A DNA stretch of 8,044 nucleotides from positions 1 to 8,044 of the forward strand of contig JAXDJC010000108.1 in NCBI GenBank assembly GCA_034663685.1, in the 5' to 3' direction. How positions within the stretch are numbered: the stretch's first letter is position 1; each line of letters opens with the position of its first letter. Shown one piece after another: positions 1 to 6,426 of the stretch. The notes beneath the pieces are model-generated. The model did not search any database. It was not told where the DNA came from and was given only the letters and a program-made list of their open reading frames with translations. The translations under genes were made by a program, and so were the position numbers. Source of the DNA: AC-37 sp034663685. GTDB taxonomy: Bacteria; Actinomycetota; Thermoleophilia; Solirubrobacterales; Thermoleophilaceae.

Positions 1-786
1 GCGCGCACGCAGATCGCCGACGCGATCGAGCGGATGACCGACGAGTACCTGGTCGGCGACTTCGTCGAGGAGTGGGACATCGACGCCCTGCTCACGCAGA
101 TCGAGCAGATCTACCCGGTGGCGATCGCGCCCGAGGACCTCGACCCGAACGCGCTCGAGCGCAGCGCGCTGATCGGCGAGCTGCGCGAGGACGTGATCAA
201 GGCCTACGACGAGCGCGAGCAGGAGCTCGGCCCGGAGCTCATGCGCCAGCTCGAGCGCTTCATCCTGCTCCAGATCATCGACGACCGCTGGCGCGAGCAC
301 CTGCACGACATGGACTACCTCCGCGAGGGCATCCACCTGCGCGGGTTCGCCCAGGAGGAGCCGCTCGTCGCCTACAAGAACGAGGGCTTCGGGATGTTCA
401 TCACCCTGGTCAACTCGATCTGGGAGGAGTTCGGGCGCTACATCTTCAACGTCGAGGTGGAGGTCGAGGGGGGCAACGGCGACCAGGCCCAGACGCCGGC
501 GCAGGCGTGGGGCACCGGGTCCAGCTCCTCGTCCACCGCCAACTTCCAGTACCAGGGCGGGCGCCCGGAGGACCAGCCGAGCGCGCTCCAGGCCGCGGCG
601 GCCGGCGCGCTGCCGCTCACGGCTGCCGACGTGGCCGCCTCGCCGGAGGCCAACGGCGCGCCCGAGGACGCCGCGGCCGCGATAAACGTGGAGACCCGCC
701 GCCTCGACGAGCACGAGCAGATCGGCCGCAACGACCCGTGCTGGTGCGGGTCCGGTAAGAAGTTCAAGAAATGCCACGGGGCGTAG
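1..786 (+). CDS. secA: Protein translocase subunit SecA, C-terminal part (5' end outside window)
   Basis: SecA is the cytoplasmic ATPase motor that pushes unfolded preproteins through SecYEG. Only the last 261 residues are here; the frame is open from base 1. The fragment covers the end of the helical wing and scaffold region, including a stretch around fragment residues 84-140 with the family-typical pattern DDRWREHLHDMDYLREGI followed by LRGFAQEEPLVAYKNEGF. A low-complexity linker rich in Ser, Ala and Pro (about 155-230) follows. The protein ends in a SEC-C zinc-binding tail: C247-x-C249-x8-C258-H259, inside NDPCWCGSGKKFKKCH. In the family this tail binds Zn and helps contact SecB or ribosomes and lipids; which partner applies here is unknown. 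The stop lies 4 nt before the prfB start, so the two genes are probably co-transcribed and translationally coupled. Identification is secure; only the N-terminal ATPase domains are missing, because of the window edge. Confidence 0.97.
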   Translation, partial: ARTQIADAIERMTDEYLVGDFVEEWDIDALLTQIEQIYPVAIAPEDLDPNALERSALIGELREDVIKAYDEREQELGPELMRQLERFILLQIIDDRWREHLHDMDYLREGIHLRGFAQEEPLVAYKNEGFGMFITLVNSIWEEFGRYIFNVEVEVEGGNGDQAQTPAQAWGTGSSSSSTANFQYQGGRPEDQPSALQAAAAGALPLTAADVAASPEANGAPEDAAAAINVETRRLDEHEQIGRNDPCWCGSGKKFKKCHGA

Positions 787-790
787 TGCG

Positions 791-1883
791 ATGAGCACGA
801 ACGCGTCCCTCCGCGACCAGCTCAAGCTGCTCGCGGACTACCTTTGACCCAGCGACTCTCGCCGAGCGCGTAACCGCGCTCGAGGGCGAGATGGGGGAGC
901 CCGGCTTCTGGGACGACCAGGACCGGGCGGCGAAGGTGTCGGCCGAGCACGCGCGCGCCCAGCGCAAGCTCGAGCGCTACAACTCGCTCGCGGCGGAGAT
1001 CGACGATCTCGAGGCGCTCGAGGAGCTGGCCGCCGAGGACGCCTCGATCGCCGACGAGCTGGCCGTGCAGCGCGCGGCGGCGGAGTCGCTGCTGGCCGAC
1101 CTCGAGGAGGAGCGCCTGTTCGCGGGCCGCTACGACTCGGGTGACGCGGTCGTTTCCGTGCACGCCGGCGCCGGTGGCACCGACTCCCAGGACTGGGCCG
1201 AGATGCTGCTTCGCCAGGAGATGCGCTGGGCCGAGCGGCGCGGCTTCACCGCGGAGCTCAAGGAGGTCTCGCCGGGCGAGGAGGCCGGCATCAAGTCGGC
1301 CACGTTCGTGGTCCGCGGGGAGAACGCGTACGGCCTCTACTCGGCCGAGAAGGGCGTGCACCGGCTGGTGCGGATCTCCCCGTTCGACGCGGCCTCACGA
1401 AGGCACACCGCGTTCGCGTTGGTGGAGGTGGCGCCGTTCATCGAGGGCGACGTGGACGTGGACATCGACGAGGCCGACCTGCAGATCGACACCTACCGCG
1501 CCTCCGGCGCCGGGGGCCAGCACGTGAACAAGACCGACTCCGCCGTGCGGATCACCCACCGCCCGAGCGGGATCGTGGTGCAATGCCAGAACGAGCGCTC
1601 GCAGACCTCGAACAAGGCGACCGCGATGGCCATGCTCAAGTCCAAGCTGCTCGAGCGCGAGGAGCAGCGCCGGCGCGACGAGATGGCCAAGGAGAAGGGC
1701 GAGGCTCAGGACGTGGCCTGGGGATCCCAGATCCGCTCCTACGTGCTCCACCCGTACACGATGGTCAAGGACCACCGCACGAGCCATGAGATGGGCGACG
1801 TGAATCGTGTGCTCGACGGCGACCTCGACGGGTTCGTGCGCGCCGAGCTGCTGAGGCGGGCGGCCACGGGGTCCCCGGCGTAG
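791..1883 (+). CDS. prfB: Peptide chain release factor 2, made by programmed +1 frameshift
   Basis: RF2 recognises UGA and UAA in the ribosomal A site and triggers peptidyl-tRNA hydrolysis. Translation starts at ATG 791 and reads 18 codons (MSTNASLRDQLKLLADYL). It then meets an in-frame TGA at 845-847; a +1 slip on CTT moves reading to GAC at 846, giving DPATLAERVTALEGEM and the rest of the protein. The joined product is 363 residues, matching the usual RF2 length. Visible motifs are the SPF stop-codon recognition tripeptide (residues 196-198) and the catalytic GGQ (241-243) in SGAGGQHVNKTDSAVRITH. The SPF tripeptide separates RF2 from RF1, which has PxT. A plain caller would probably start at ATG 891 and lose about 33 N-terminal residues of the helical domain 1. 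No good Shine-Dalgarno precedes ATG 791, which is only 4 nt after the secA stop, so coupling is likely. Confidence 0.95.
842..848 (+). promoter_or_regulatory. RF2 programmed +1 frameshift site, CTT TGA C
   Basis: The heptamer CTTTGAC is the conserved autoregulatory recoding site of prfB. When RF2 is scarce, the in-frame TGA is read slowly and the ribosome slips from CTT to TTT, continuing in the +1 frame. Both flanking frames encode RF2-like sequence that joins exactly here (LLADYL then DPATLAERV), so this is not a sequencing error. The upstream stimulator, a Shine-Dalgarno-like AGGGGG three bases before CTT in E. coli, is replaced by GCGGAC; only a GGA (835-837) could pair with the anti-Shine-Dalgarno. 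Confidence 0.93.
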
Positions 1884-1904
1884 CGACATGCGCGCCGGCA
1901 CCTG

Positions 1905-2723
1905 ATGCAGGAGCTGATCGACCGCGCGCTGGCCGAGGACGTGGGCGACGGCGACCTCACCACCGAGGCGCTGGTGCCGGCCGGGGCGCTCGCCCGCGCC
2001 AGCATCCAGCAGAAGGCTCCGGGCGTGATCTCCGGCCTGCACGTGGCCGAGTCGGTCTTCCGGCGGGTGGACCCCGAGCTGCGCTGGCACGGGCACGCGG
2101 CGGAGGGCGAGTGGCGCGAGGGCGGGCTGGTGGCCGAGGTGGCGGGCGCCACCGGGTCGATCCTGCGCGGCGAGCGCGTGGCGCTCAACTTCCTCGGCCG
2201 GCTGTCGGGCGTGGCCACGCTCACGGCGCGCTACGTGCGGGCCGTGGAGGGCACCGGTGCGCGGATCCTCGACACCCGCAAGACCACGCCGGGGCTGCGG
2301 GCGCTCGAGAAGCAGGCGGTGGAGTCGGGCGGAGGCGTGAACCACCGCTTCGGCCTCTTCGACGGGATCCTGGCCAAGGAGAACCACATCGCGGCGGCCG
2401 GGGGGCTGGCCGAGGCCACGCGATTGGCGCTGGCCGCCGCTCCGCCCGGCACGCTGGTGGAGCTCGAGTGCGAGACGCTCGACCAGGTGCGCGAGGCGGT
2501 CGAGGCGGGCGCACCGCGGATACTGCTCGACAACATGAGCGACGAGGACATGCGCGAGGCGGTCGCGATCGCCGCGGGGCGGGCGGAGCTCGAGGCGTCG
2601 GGCAACGTCACACTCGACACCGTGCGCGGGATAGCCGAGACGGGCGTGGACTTCATCAGCGTGGGAGCGCTAACGCACAGCGCGCCGGCCCTGGACCTGA
2701 GCCTTTTGATCGAGCCGCTGTGA
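1905..2723 (+). CDS. nadC: Nicotinate-nucleotide pyrophosphorylase (quinolinate phosphoribosyltransferase)
   Basis: NadC converts quinolinate and PRPP to nicotinate mononucleotide, CO2 and pyrophosphate, the step after NadA in de novo NAD synthesis. It is cytosolic. The 272-residue length is typical. Family motifs in order: N-terminal EDVGDGDLTTE (11-21), ERVALNFLGRLSGVAT (90-105), DTRKTTPGLR (123-132) with the substrate-binding Arg/Lys, GGGVNHR (142-148), LAKENH (156-161), ELE (186-188), LLDN (207-210), ASGN (231-234) and ISVGALTHSAPALDLSL (251-267) at the barrel's phosphate-binding end. The start at ATG 1905 is chosen because the family N-terminus begins just there. There is no clear Shine-Dalgarno, and the gene begins 21 nt after the prfB stop. 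Its stop overlaps the start of the downstream hydrolase by 4 nt, which marks an operon. The call is secure. Confidence 0.96.
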   Translation: MQELIDRALAEDVGDGDLTTEALVPAGALARASIQQKAPGVISGLHVAESVFRRVDPELRWHGHAAEGEWREGGLVAEVAGATGSILRGERVALNFLGRLSGVATLTARYVRAVEGTGARILDTRKTTPGLRALEKQAVESGGGVNHRFGLFDGILAKENHIAAAGGLAEATRLALAAAPPGTLVELECETLDQVREAVEAGAPRILLDNMSDEDMREAVAIAAGRAELEASGNVTLDTVRGIAETGVDFISVGALTHSAPALDLSLLIEPL

Positions 2724-4507
2724 TCCGGCGAGCGTGCGCCGCGTGCTTCGTCCTGGGAGCGCTCGCCGCACCGGCACCGGCAGCGGCCGCGCCGGACCCC
2801 CTCCAGGCGCTGCGCGACAGCTGCGCCACGAAGACCAGCGCCGACCCGAAGCCGTCGGCGCGAGTGCGCTACCGGGTGTGCACGGCGCCGGTCGCGAGCT
2901 TCGACGGCACCGCTCTCGACTCGACCCTCACGCTCCCGGCCAAGCGGGCGAAGCGGCGCCTGCCGCTGATCGTCTTCCTCCACGGCTTCCTCAGCAGCAA
3001 GGCGGAGTACCTGAGCGAGACCCGCGAGGGGACCGACGCCGCCAAGGGCCCCGACGGTTATCGGACCGTCCGCTGGAACCCGATCTGGTTCGCGTCGCGC
3101 GGCTACGCCGTGCTCAACTACAGCGCGCGCGGGCACGGCGACTCGGGCGGGCAGATCGGGCTCGCGAGCCGCGACATCGAGGTGCGCGACACCCAGTTCC
3201 TGACCGGGCTGCTGTACGACCACGGCGGGTCGCTGGCGCGCATCGACCGCAGGAAGGTCGGCGTGATCGGCGGCTCGTACGGGGGCGGGCAGGCGTGGCT
3301 GCTGATGACCACCCGCCCGTCGGGGTCGCTCCAGTTCGGCACGTGGAGGAGCCCGCGCGGCGCGCTGATGAAGCTGGCCGCGGTCGTGCCGGGCTTCACG
3401 TGGACCGACCTGCTCTACGCCCTCGTGCCGAACGGGCGGCACCTGTCGAGTGGCGTGGACCCGGCCACGGCCTCGGCCCCGATCGGCATTCCGAAGCAGA
3501 CGCTGGTCGACGGCTTTCTGGCCACGGCCGGGGCGCGGCTGCCGCAGCCGACCTACGGGTGGCTCGCGCGCATGAACGCCGGGGAGCCCTACGACGCCGG
3601 CGACCCGCTGATCGAGGAGGCGCGGCGCGAGCTCACGGTGCCGCGCTCGGCGTTCTACCAGCACGACTACTTCGAGGCGCTGAGGAGCGGGCGGGTCCGG
3701 CGCGTGCCCGTGCTCGCCGGCCAGGGCTGGACCGACCCGCTCTTCCCCGCGATCGAGGTCCTGCGCATGTACCGGCGGCTGCGGGCGGCCGACCCGGGCT
3801 ACCCGATGAGCATCTACATGGGCGACTTCGAGCACCTCACCGCGCAGGCCAAGATCCCCGACATGCGCCACTTCCACGTGCTTGGCAACCGCCTGTTCGA
3901 CCGCTACCTGCGCGGCCGCGGGCCAAAGCCGCGGCGCGAGGTGCAGGCGGCGATCACGAGCTGCGACCCCAAGCGCTTCGGGCCGGTCGTGCGCGCCGCC
4001 ACCTGGGACGGCCTGGCCACGAGCCACGCCGACCTCGACCTCGGCGGCCCGCGCCAGACCAGCTACCGAGCCGGCGGCGAGGGGCCGCTGGCGGACCCGG
4101 TCCTGCTCGCTCAGCAGCGCGGGCGGGGCTGCATCACCGCGGGTGGCGGGCAGACGGCGGGCTCGGCCTACTACGACGTTCCCCTCGCCGCTCCGGCCAC
4201 GCTCGTGGGCCTGCCGCGCATCACGCTCGACTACACCGCCACGGCGCCGGATTTCGAGCTGAACGCCCGCCTGTGGGACGTGGCGCCGGACGGCTCGCGC
4301 ACCCTGGTGGACCGCGGCGCCTACCGCGGCGGCCCGGACCTGAGCGGCACGGCCGCCTACGAGCTGTTCGGCGACGCCTGGGCCCTGGCGGCGGATCACC
4401 GCCTCCAGCTCGAGATCCTCCAGGACGACTCCACCTTCCTGCGCCCGGACAACGTTCCGTCGACGGTCACGATCCAGTCCGCCCGGATCACGCTGCCGCT
4501 GCGCTGA
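2720..4507 (+). CDS. Secreted serine hydrolase, S15/CocE (X-Pro dipeptidyl-peptidase-like) family
   Basis: This is a predicted exported alpha/beta hydrolase of 595 residues. It starts at GTG 2720, forming a GTGA overlap with the nadC stop; no start further upstream is compatible with the signal peptide. Residues 1-23 are a Sec-type signal: Arg-Arg, a hydrophobic core (ACAACFVLGALAAPAP), then an AAA cleavage region. The catalytic domain shows the oxyanion HG (H88-G89 in IVFLHGF), RGHGDSGG, the nucleophile elbow IGGSYGGG (Ser186), the acid in GWTDPLFP (Asp339) and the base in GDFEHLTAQ (His372). The last 100 or so residues (about 490-595) form a beta-rich segment with LPRITLDYTATAPDFELNARLWDV and a SARITLPLR ending, typical of the C-terminal non-catalytic domain of PepX/CocE enzymes. 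The substrate could be a peptide or an ester; the sequence does not decide. Its place between nadC and nadA has no obvious metabolic logic. Confidence 0.85.
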   Translation: MIRRACAACFVLGALAAPAPAAAAPDPLQALRDSCATKTSADPKPSARVRYRVCTAPVASFDGTALDSTLTLPAKRAKRRLPLIVFLHGFLSSKAEYLSETREGTDAAKGPDGYRTVRWNPIWFASRGYAVLNYSARGHGDSGGQIGLASRDIEVRDTQFLTGLLYDHGGSLARIDRRKVGVIGGSYGGGQAWLLMTTRPSGSLQFGTWRSPRGALMKLAAVVPGFTWTDLLYALVPNGRHLSSGVDPATASAPIGIPKQTLVDGFLATAGARLPQPTYGWLARMNAGEPYDAGDPLIEEARRELTVPRSAFYQHDYFEALRSGRVRRVPVLAGQGWTDPLFPAIEVLRMYRRLRAADPGYPMSIYMGDFEHLTAQAKIPDMRHFHVLGNRLFDRYLRGRGPKPRREVQAAITSCDPKRFGPVVRAATWDGLATSHADLDLGGPRQTSYRAGGEGPLADPVLLAQQRGRGCITAGGGQTAGSAYYDVPLAAPATLVGLPRITLDYTATAPDFELNARLWDVAPDGSRTLVDRGAYRGGPDLSGTAAYELFGDAWALAADHRLQLEILQDDSTFLRPDNVPSTVTIQSARITLPLR

Positions 4508-4508
4508 G

Positions 4509-4537
4509 TGGCCTTTCATACGCCACAGCACTAGACT
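4509..4537 (+). promoter_or_regulatory. Possible promoter for nadA
   Basis: The 89-nt gap before nadA is less GC-rich than its surroundings at its left end. A TAGACT (4532-4537) resembles a -10 element (4 of 6), with a poor TGGCCT (4509-4514, 3 of 6) 17 nt upstream. Just after the hydrolase stop, a weak 5-bp hairpin (GTGGC 4508-4512 with GCCAC 4522-4526) overlaps the proposed element. A separate promoter would fit the gap and the strong nadA ribosome site, but the motif match is weak and read-through from the operon is equally possible. Confidence 0.25.
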
Positions 4538-4568
4538 GGGCTCTGCCCGGCTCGGCCCCGCGGGCTCA

Positions 4569-4595
4569 TTTCGAACACTCCCAGGAGGCTCGAAA
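4569..4595 (+). promoter_or_regulatory. nadA ribosome binding site in the loop of an inverted repeat
   Basis: AGGAGG (4583-4588) lies 8 nt before ATG 4597 and is the best Shine-Dalgarno on the plus strand of this window, which fixes the nadA start. It is bracketed by a perfect 6-bp inverted repeat, TTTCGA (4569-4574) and TCGAAA (4590-4595), so the Shine-Dalgarno would sit in the 15-nt loop of a small hairpin. The pairing is seen in the sequence; whether it acts as an operator or an RNA structure is unknown. Confidence 0.6.
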
Positions 4596-4596
4596 C

Positions 4597-5613
4597 ATGC
4601 AGCTGCCAACGGCGCCCTCGGGCGCGCTCATGGATGCACCGCTCGCGGTGGAGGACATCCCGGCGCTCCAGCGCGAGGTTCGCGCCCTCGCCGAACAGCG
4701 CAACGCCGTGATCCTGGCGCACAACTACCAGGTGCCGGAGGTCCAGGACGTGGCCGACTTCGTGGGGGACTCGCTCGGCCTCTCGCGCAACGCCGCGGCC
4801 GCCGGCGCCGACACGATCGCCTTCTGCGGCGTGCACTTCATGGCCGAGACGGCCTCGATCCTCAGCCCCGGCAAGACCGTCCTGCTGCCCGACCTGGGCG
4901 CGGGCTGCTCGCTGGCCGACTCGATCACCGCCGACCAGCTGCGCGCCTGGAAGGCGCAGCACCCGGGCGCGATCGTGGTGATGTACGTGAACACCACCGC
5001 GGAGGTGAAGGCGGAGACCGACTACTGCTGCACCTCCTCGAACGCGGTGCAGGTGGTGGAGCACATCCGGCGCGAGCACGGCGAGGACGTGGAGATCCTG
5101 TTCGGCCCGGACATGTTCCTGGGCGCCTACGTGGAGCGGGTGACCGGCAGGCCGATGCAGGTCTGGGCCGGCGAGTGCCACGTGCACGCCGGCATCCGGC
5201 CCTCCGACATCGCCAAGGTGCGCGAGGAGAACCCGGGCGCGGAGTTCCTGATCCACCCCGAGTGCGGCTGCTCGACCTCGGTGATGGAGTACGTGGCCGC
5301 CGGCGACGTGGACGCGGAGAACACGCACATGCTCTCCACGGGCGGGATGCTCGACTTCGCCCGCCGCTCCGACGCCGACACGTTCATCGTGGCCACCGAG
5401 ACCGGGATGCTGCACCCGCTCGAGCAGGAGAACCCCGGCAAGCGGTTCATCCCGGCCAACAGCTGCGCCGTCTGCCCGTTCATGAAGATGATCACGCTGC
5501 CCAAGCTGCGCGACGCGCTGCGCGACGGCGGCCCGGCGTACACCGTGAAGGTCGACCCCGAGCTCGCCGACCGGGCGCGGGTGCCGATCGAGCGGATGGT
5601 CGCGCTGGGCTAG
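4597..5613 (+). CDS. nadA: Quinolinate synthase A
   Basis: NadA condenses iminoaspartate with dihydroxyacetone phosphate to form quinolinate, using a [4Fe-4S] cluster; it feeds NadC. The product has 338 residues. Family blocks are AVILAHNYQVPEVQDVADFVGDSLGLS near residue 40, FCGVHFMAETA, MYVNTTAEVKAETDYCCTSSNAV, FGPDMFLGAYV, HPECGCSTSVMEYV, STGGML and ATETGMLHPLEQENPGKRF. The three expected cluster ligands are Cys104 (LGAGCSLADS), Cys194 (GECHVHAG) and the last Cys of SCAVCPFMKMITL (Cys293); Cys290 is the extra, non-ligand Cys commonly found there. The start at ATG 4597 has a strong AGGAGG. A short non-conserved N-terminal extension of about 15-20 residues precedes the core. Its natural partner NadB is not in the window, so iminoaspartate must come from an enzyme encoded elsewhere. 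Confidence 0.97.
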   Translation: MQLPTAPSGALMDAPLAVEDIPALQREVRALAEQRNAVILAHNYQVPEVQDVADFVGDSLGLSRNAAAAGADTIAFCGVHFMAETASILSPGKTVLLPDLGAGCSLADSITADQLRAWKAQHPGAIVVMYVNTTAEVKAETDYCCTSSNAVQVVEHIRREHGEDVEILFGPDMFLGAYVERVTGRPMQVWAGECHVHAGIRPSDIAKVREENPGAEFLIHPECGCSTSVMEYVAAGDVDAENTHMLSTGGMLDFARRSDADTFIVATETGMLHPLEQENPGKRFIPANSCAVCPFMKMITLPKLRDALRDGGPAYTVKVDPELADRARVPIERMVALG

Positions 5614-5631
5614 ATCCCGGCAGCTCCCTCC

Positions 5632-5664
5632 AAAGAAAAAGGGGGGCGGCCCGCGCCGCCCCCC
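5632..5664 (-). terminator. Intrinsic terminator of the minus-strand cluster
   Basis: A perfect 10-bp stem (GGGGGGCGGC 5641-5650 with GCCGCCCCCC 5655-5664) closes a 4-nt loop. To its left on the plus strand is AAAGAAAAA (5632-5640). Read on the minus strand this is a G+C stem followed by TTTTTCTTT, a textbook rho-independent terminator downstream of the calcium-loop protein. On the plus strand no T-tract follows, so for nadA it would at best act as a hairpin-only terminator or 3'-end stabiliser. Confidence 0.88.
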
Positions 5665-5670
5665 TCCTGA

Positions 5671-5698
5671 GCCGGCCGCCCGGGGGGTGGCGGCCGGC
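5671..5698. repeat. Second perfect 10-bp hairpin in the convergent intergenic region
   Basis: GCCGGCCGCC (5671-5680) pairs perfectly with GGCGGCCGGC (5689-5698) around an 8-nt loop. It lies 6 nt from the terminator stem and 15 nt beyond the stop of the minus-strand gene. There is no T-tract on either side. Its G-run loop (5682-5687) could also pair with the C-run of the first hairpin (5659-5664), so the two structures may compete. It may assist termination for nadA or, on the other strand, be a preliminary stem before the main terminator. Confidence 0.6.
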
Positions 5699-5713
5699 GT
5701 CCTCCCTGCGCGC

Positions 5714-6403
5714 TCAGGCGGCCGGCTTCGGAGCCAGCTCGACCTTGTCGAACACGGTCTGGCCGTTCACGAGCTCGGTCTCGGCCTCGTGCACGGGAGT
5801 GCCCGCGGTGAGGTTGGCCGTCGTGCAGGCCTGGCCGTTGCCGTTCGAGTCGCCGTGGTCGTCGCCTGCGTCGTGGTTCGGCCCGTCGTCGTTGCCGTTG
5901 TCGCCGGACCCGTGGCCGGAGCCCTCGCTCGACTTGGACACGTCGCTCGAGTCCTCGCACTTGATGCGCGTGGAGTCGGTCACCTGGCCGGTCAGCGTGC
6001 CGCCGCCCGGACCCGCGAGGTTGATCGTCAGCGTCTTGGTCGCCGTGTCGTAGCTGGCGATCGTGCCGTTCACCTCGTTGCCGTCGCGAACGCCGTCGTT
6101 GTCGCTGTCGCCGTCGTGCGGGTTGTTGTTCGTGTTGACCTCGTCACCGTCGTCGAGGCCGTCGTTGTCGGTGTCCGCGTTCTGCGGGTCCGTCTTGGCG
6201 CGGAACTCCTTGAGGTTGGTGAGGCCGTCATGGTCGGCGTCCTTGCGGGCGTCGTTCTTCGTGACCTTGAGGCCGTGCTTGACCTCCCACTTGTCGGGCA
6301 TCTTGTCGTTGTCGCGGTCGCCCTTCTTTGCGAGGGCTGCGCCCGGCAGCGCCATCGCGATCGCGGCGGCGAGTACGCCTGCCCGCATCATGATCTTGGT
6401 CAT
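5714..6403 (-). CDS. Secreted calcium-loop (thrombospondin type 3-like) protein with DUF5666-like domain
   Basis: The product is 229 residues, predicted to be exported. A signal peptide (MTKIMMR, hydrophobic core 8-20, cleavage near GAALA-KK at 25) is followed by four EF-hand-like loops of the form DxDxDGxxxxxE: 29-40 (DRDNDKMPDKWE, with Lys for Gly), 55-66, 77-88 and 99-110. The last three are spaced exactly 22 residues apart. Such loops bind calcium in thrombospondin type 3 repeats. From about residue 112 a small beta-rich domain (NGTIASYDTATKTLTINL, then TLTGQVTDSTRIKC, ending ETELVNGQTVFDKVEL) resembles DUF5666. It is split by an acidic, Gly/Asn/His-rich insert (150-192) bracketed by Cys149 and Cys193, which may form a disulfide. 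The ATG at 6403 is supported by AAGGAG five bases upstream. The protein lies downstream of an ECF sigma gene and is a plausible target or partner. No enzymatic motif is seen. Confidence 0.85.
   Translation of the reverse strand: MTKIMMRAGVLAAAIAMALPGAALAKKGDRDNDKMPDKWEVKHGLKVTKNDARKDADHDGLTNLKEFRAKTDPQNADTDNDGLDDGDEVNTNNNPHDGDSDNDGVRDGNEVNGTIASYDTATKTLTINLAGPGGGTLTGQVTDSTRIKCEDSSDVSKSSEGSGHGSGDNGNDDGPNHDAGDDHGDSNGNGQACTTANLTAGTPVHEAETELVNGQTVFDKVELAPKPAA
6074..6241 (-). repeat. 22-codon tandem repeat encoding calcium loops
   Basis: Three copies of a 66-bp unit encode DADHDG, DTDNDG and DSDNDG loops at residues 55, 77 and 99. The periodicity shows at DNA level: GCCGTCGTTGTCG occurs at 6092-6104 and 6158-6170, and a close variant at 6224-6236, each 66 bp apart. 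This points to expansion by duplication. A fourth, more diverged loop (residues 29-40) lies 26 residues before the first copy. Confidence 0.8.
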
Positions 6404-6408
6404 TGGTG

Positions 6409-6414
6409 CTCCTT
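6409..6414 (-). promoter_or_regulatory. Ribosome binding site of the calcium-loop protein
   Basis: On the minus strand AAGGAG stands five bases before ATG 6403. It selects this ATG over the two in-frame ATGs at codons 5 and 6. Confidence 0.75.
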
Positions 6415-6426
6415 ATGAGGTGGGGG

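Noticed and set aside
845..847. In-frame TGA of prfB as a selenocysteine codon or a disabling mutation
   Set aside because: The exact CTTTGAC context and clean joining of the RF2 frames fit the known +1 frameshift; no selenocysteine element is needed.
891..893. ATG 891 as the true prfB start without frameshift
   Set aside because: It would drop about 33 N-terminal residues including RF2-like helix sequence (DPATLAERVTALEGE) that is encoded in frame upstream.
2720..2800. Twin-arginine (Tat) or lipoprotein signal for the hydrolase
   Set aside because: The Arg-Arg is not followed by the Tat consensus, and neither Cys near the N-terminus lies in a lipobox; a standard Sec signal with an AAA cleavage region fits better.
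1395..4609. Very long minus-strand open frames across prfB, nadC and the hydrolase (1395-2387 and 2231-4609)
   Set aside because: They lie opposite well-identified genes, encode Arg/Ala/Pro/His-rich sequence with no recognisable motif, and are the usual antisense by-product of very high GC content.
4531..5543. Minus-strand open frames opposite nadA (4531-5415 and 5127-5543)
   Set aside because: Composition is low complexity and no family pattern is seen; nadA explains the interval fully.
5641..5698. U-tract intrinsic terminator for nadA on the plus strand
   Set aside because: Neither hairpin is followed by a T-run on the plus strand; only the minus-strand reading has one.
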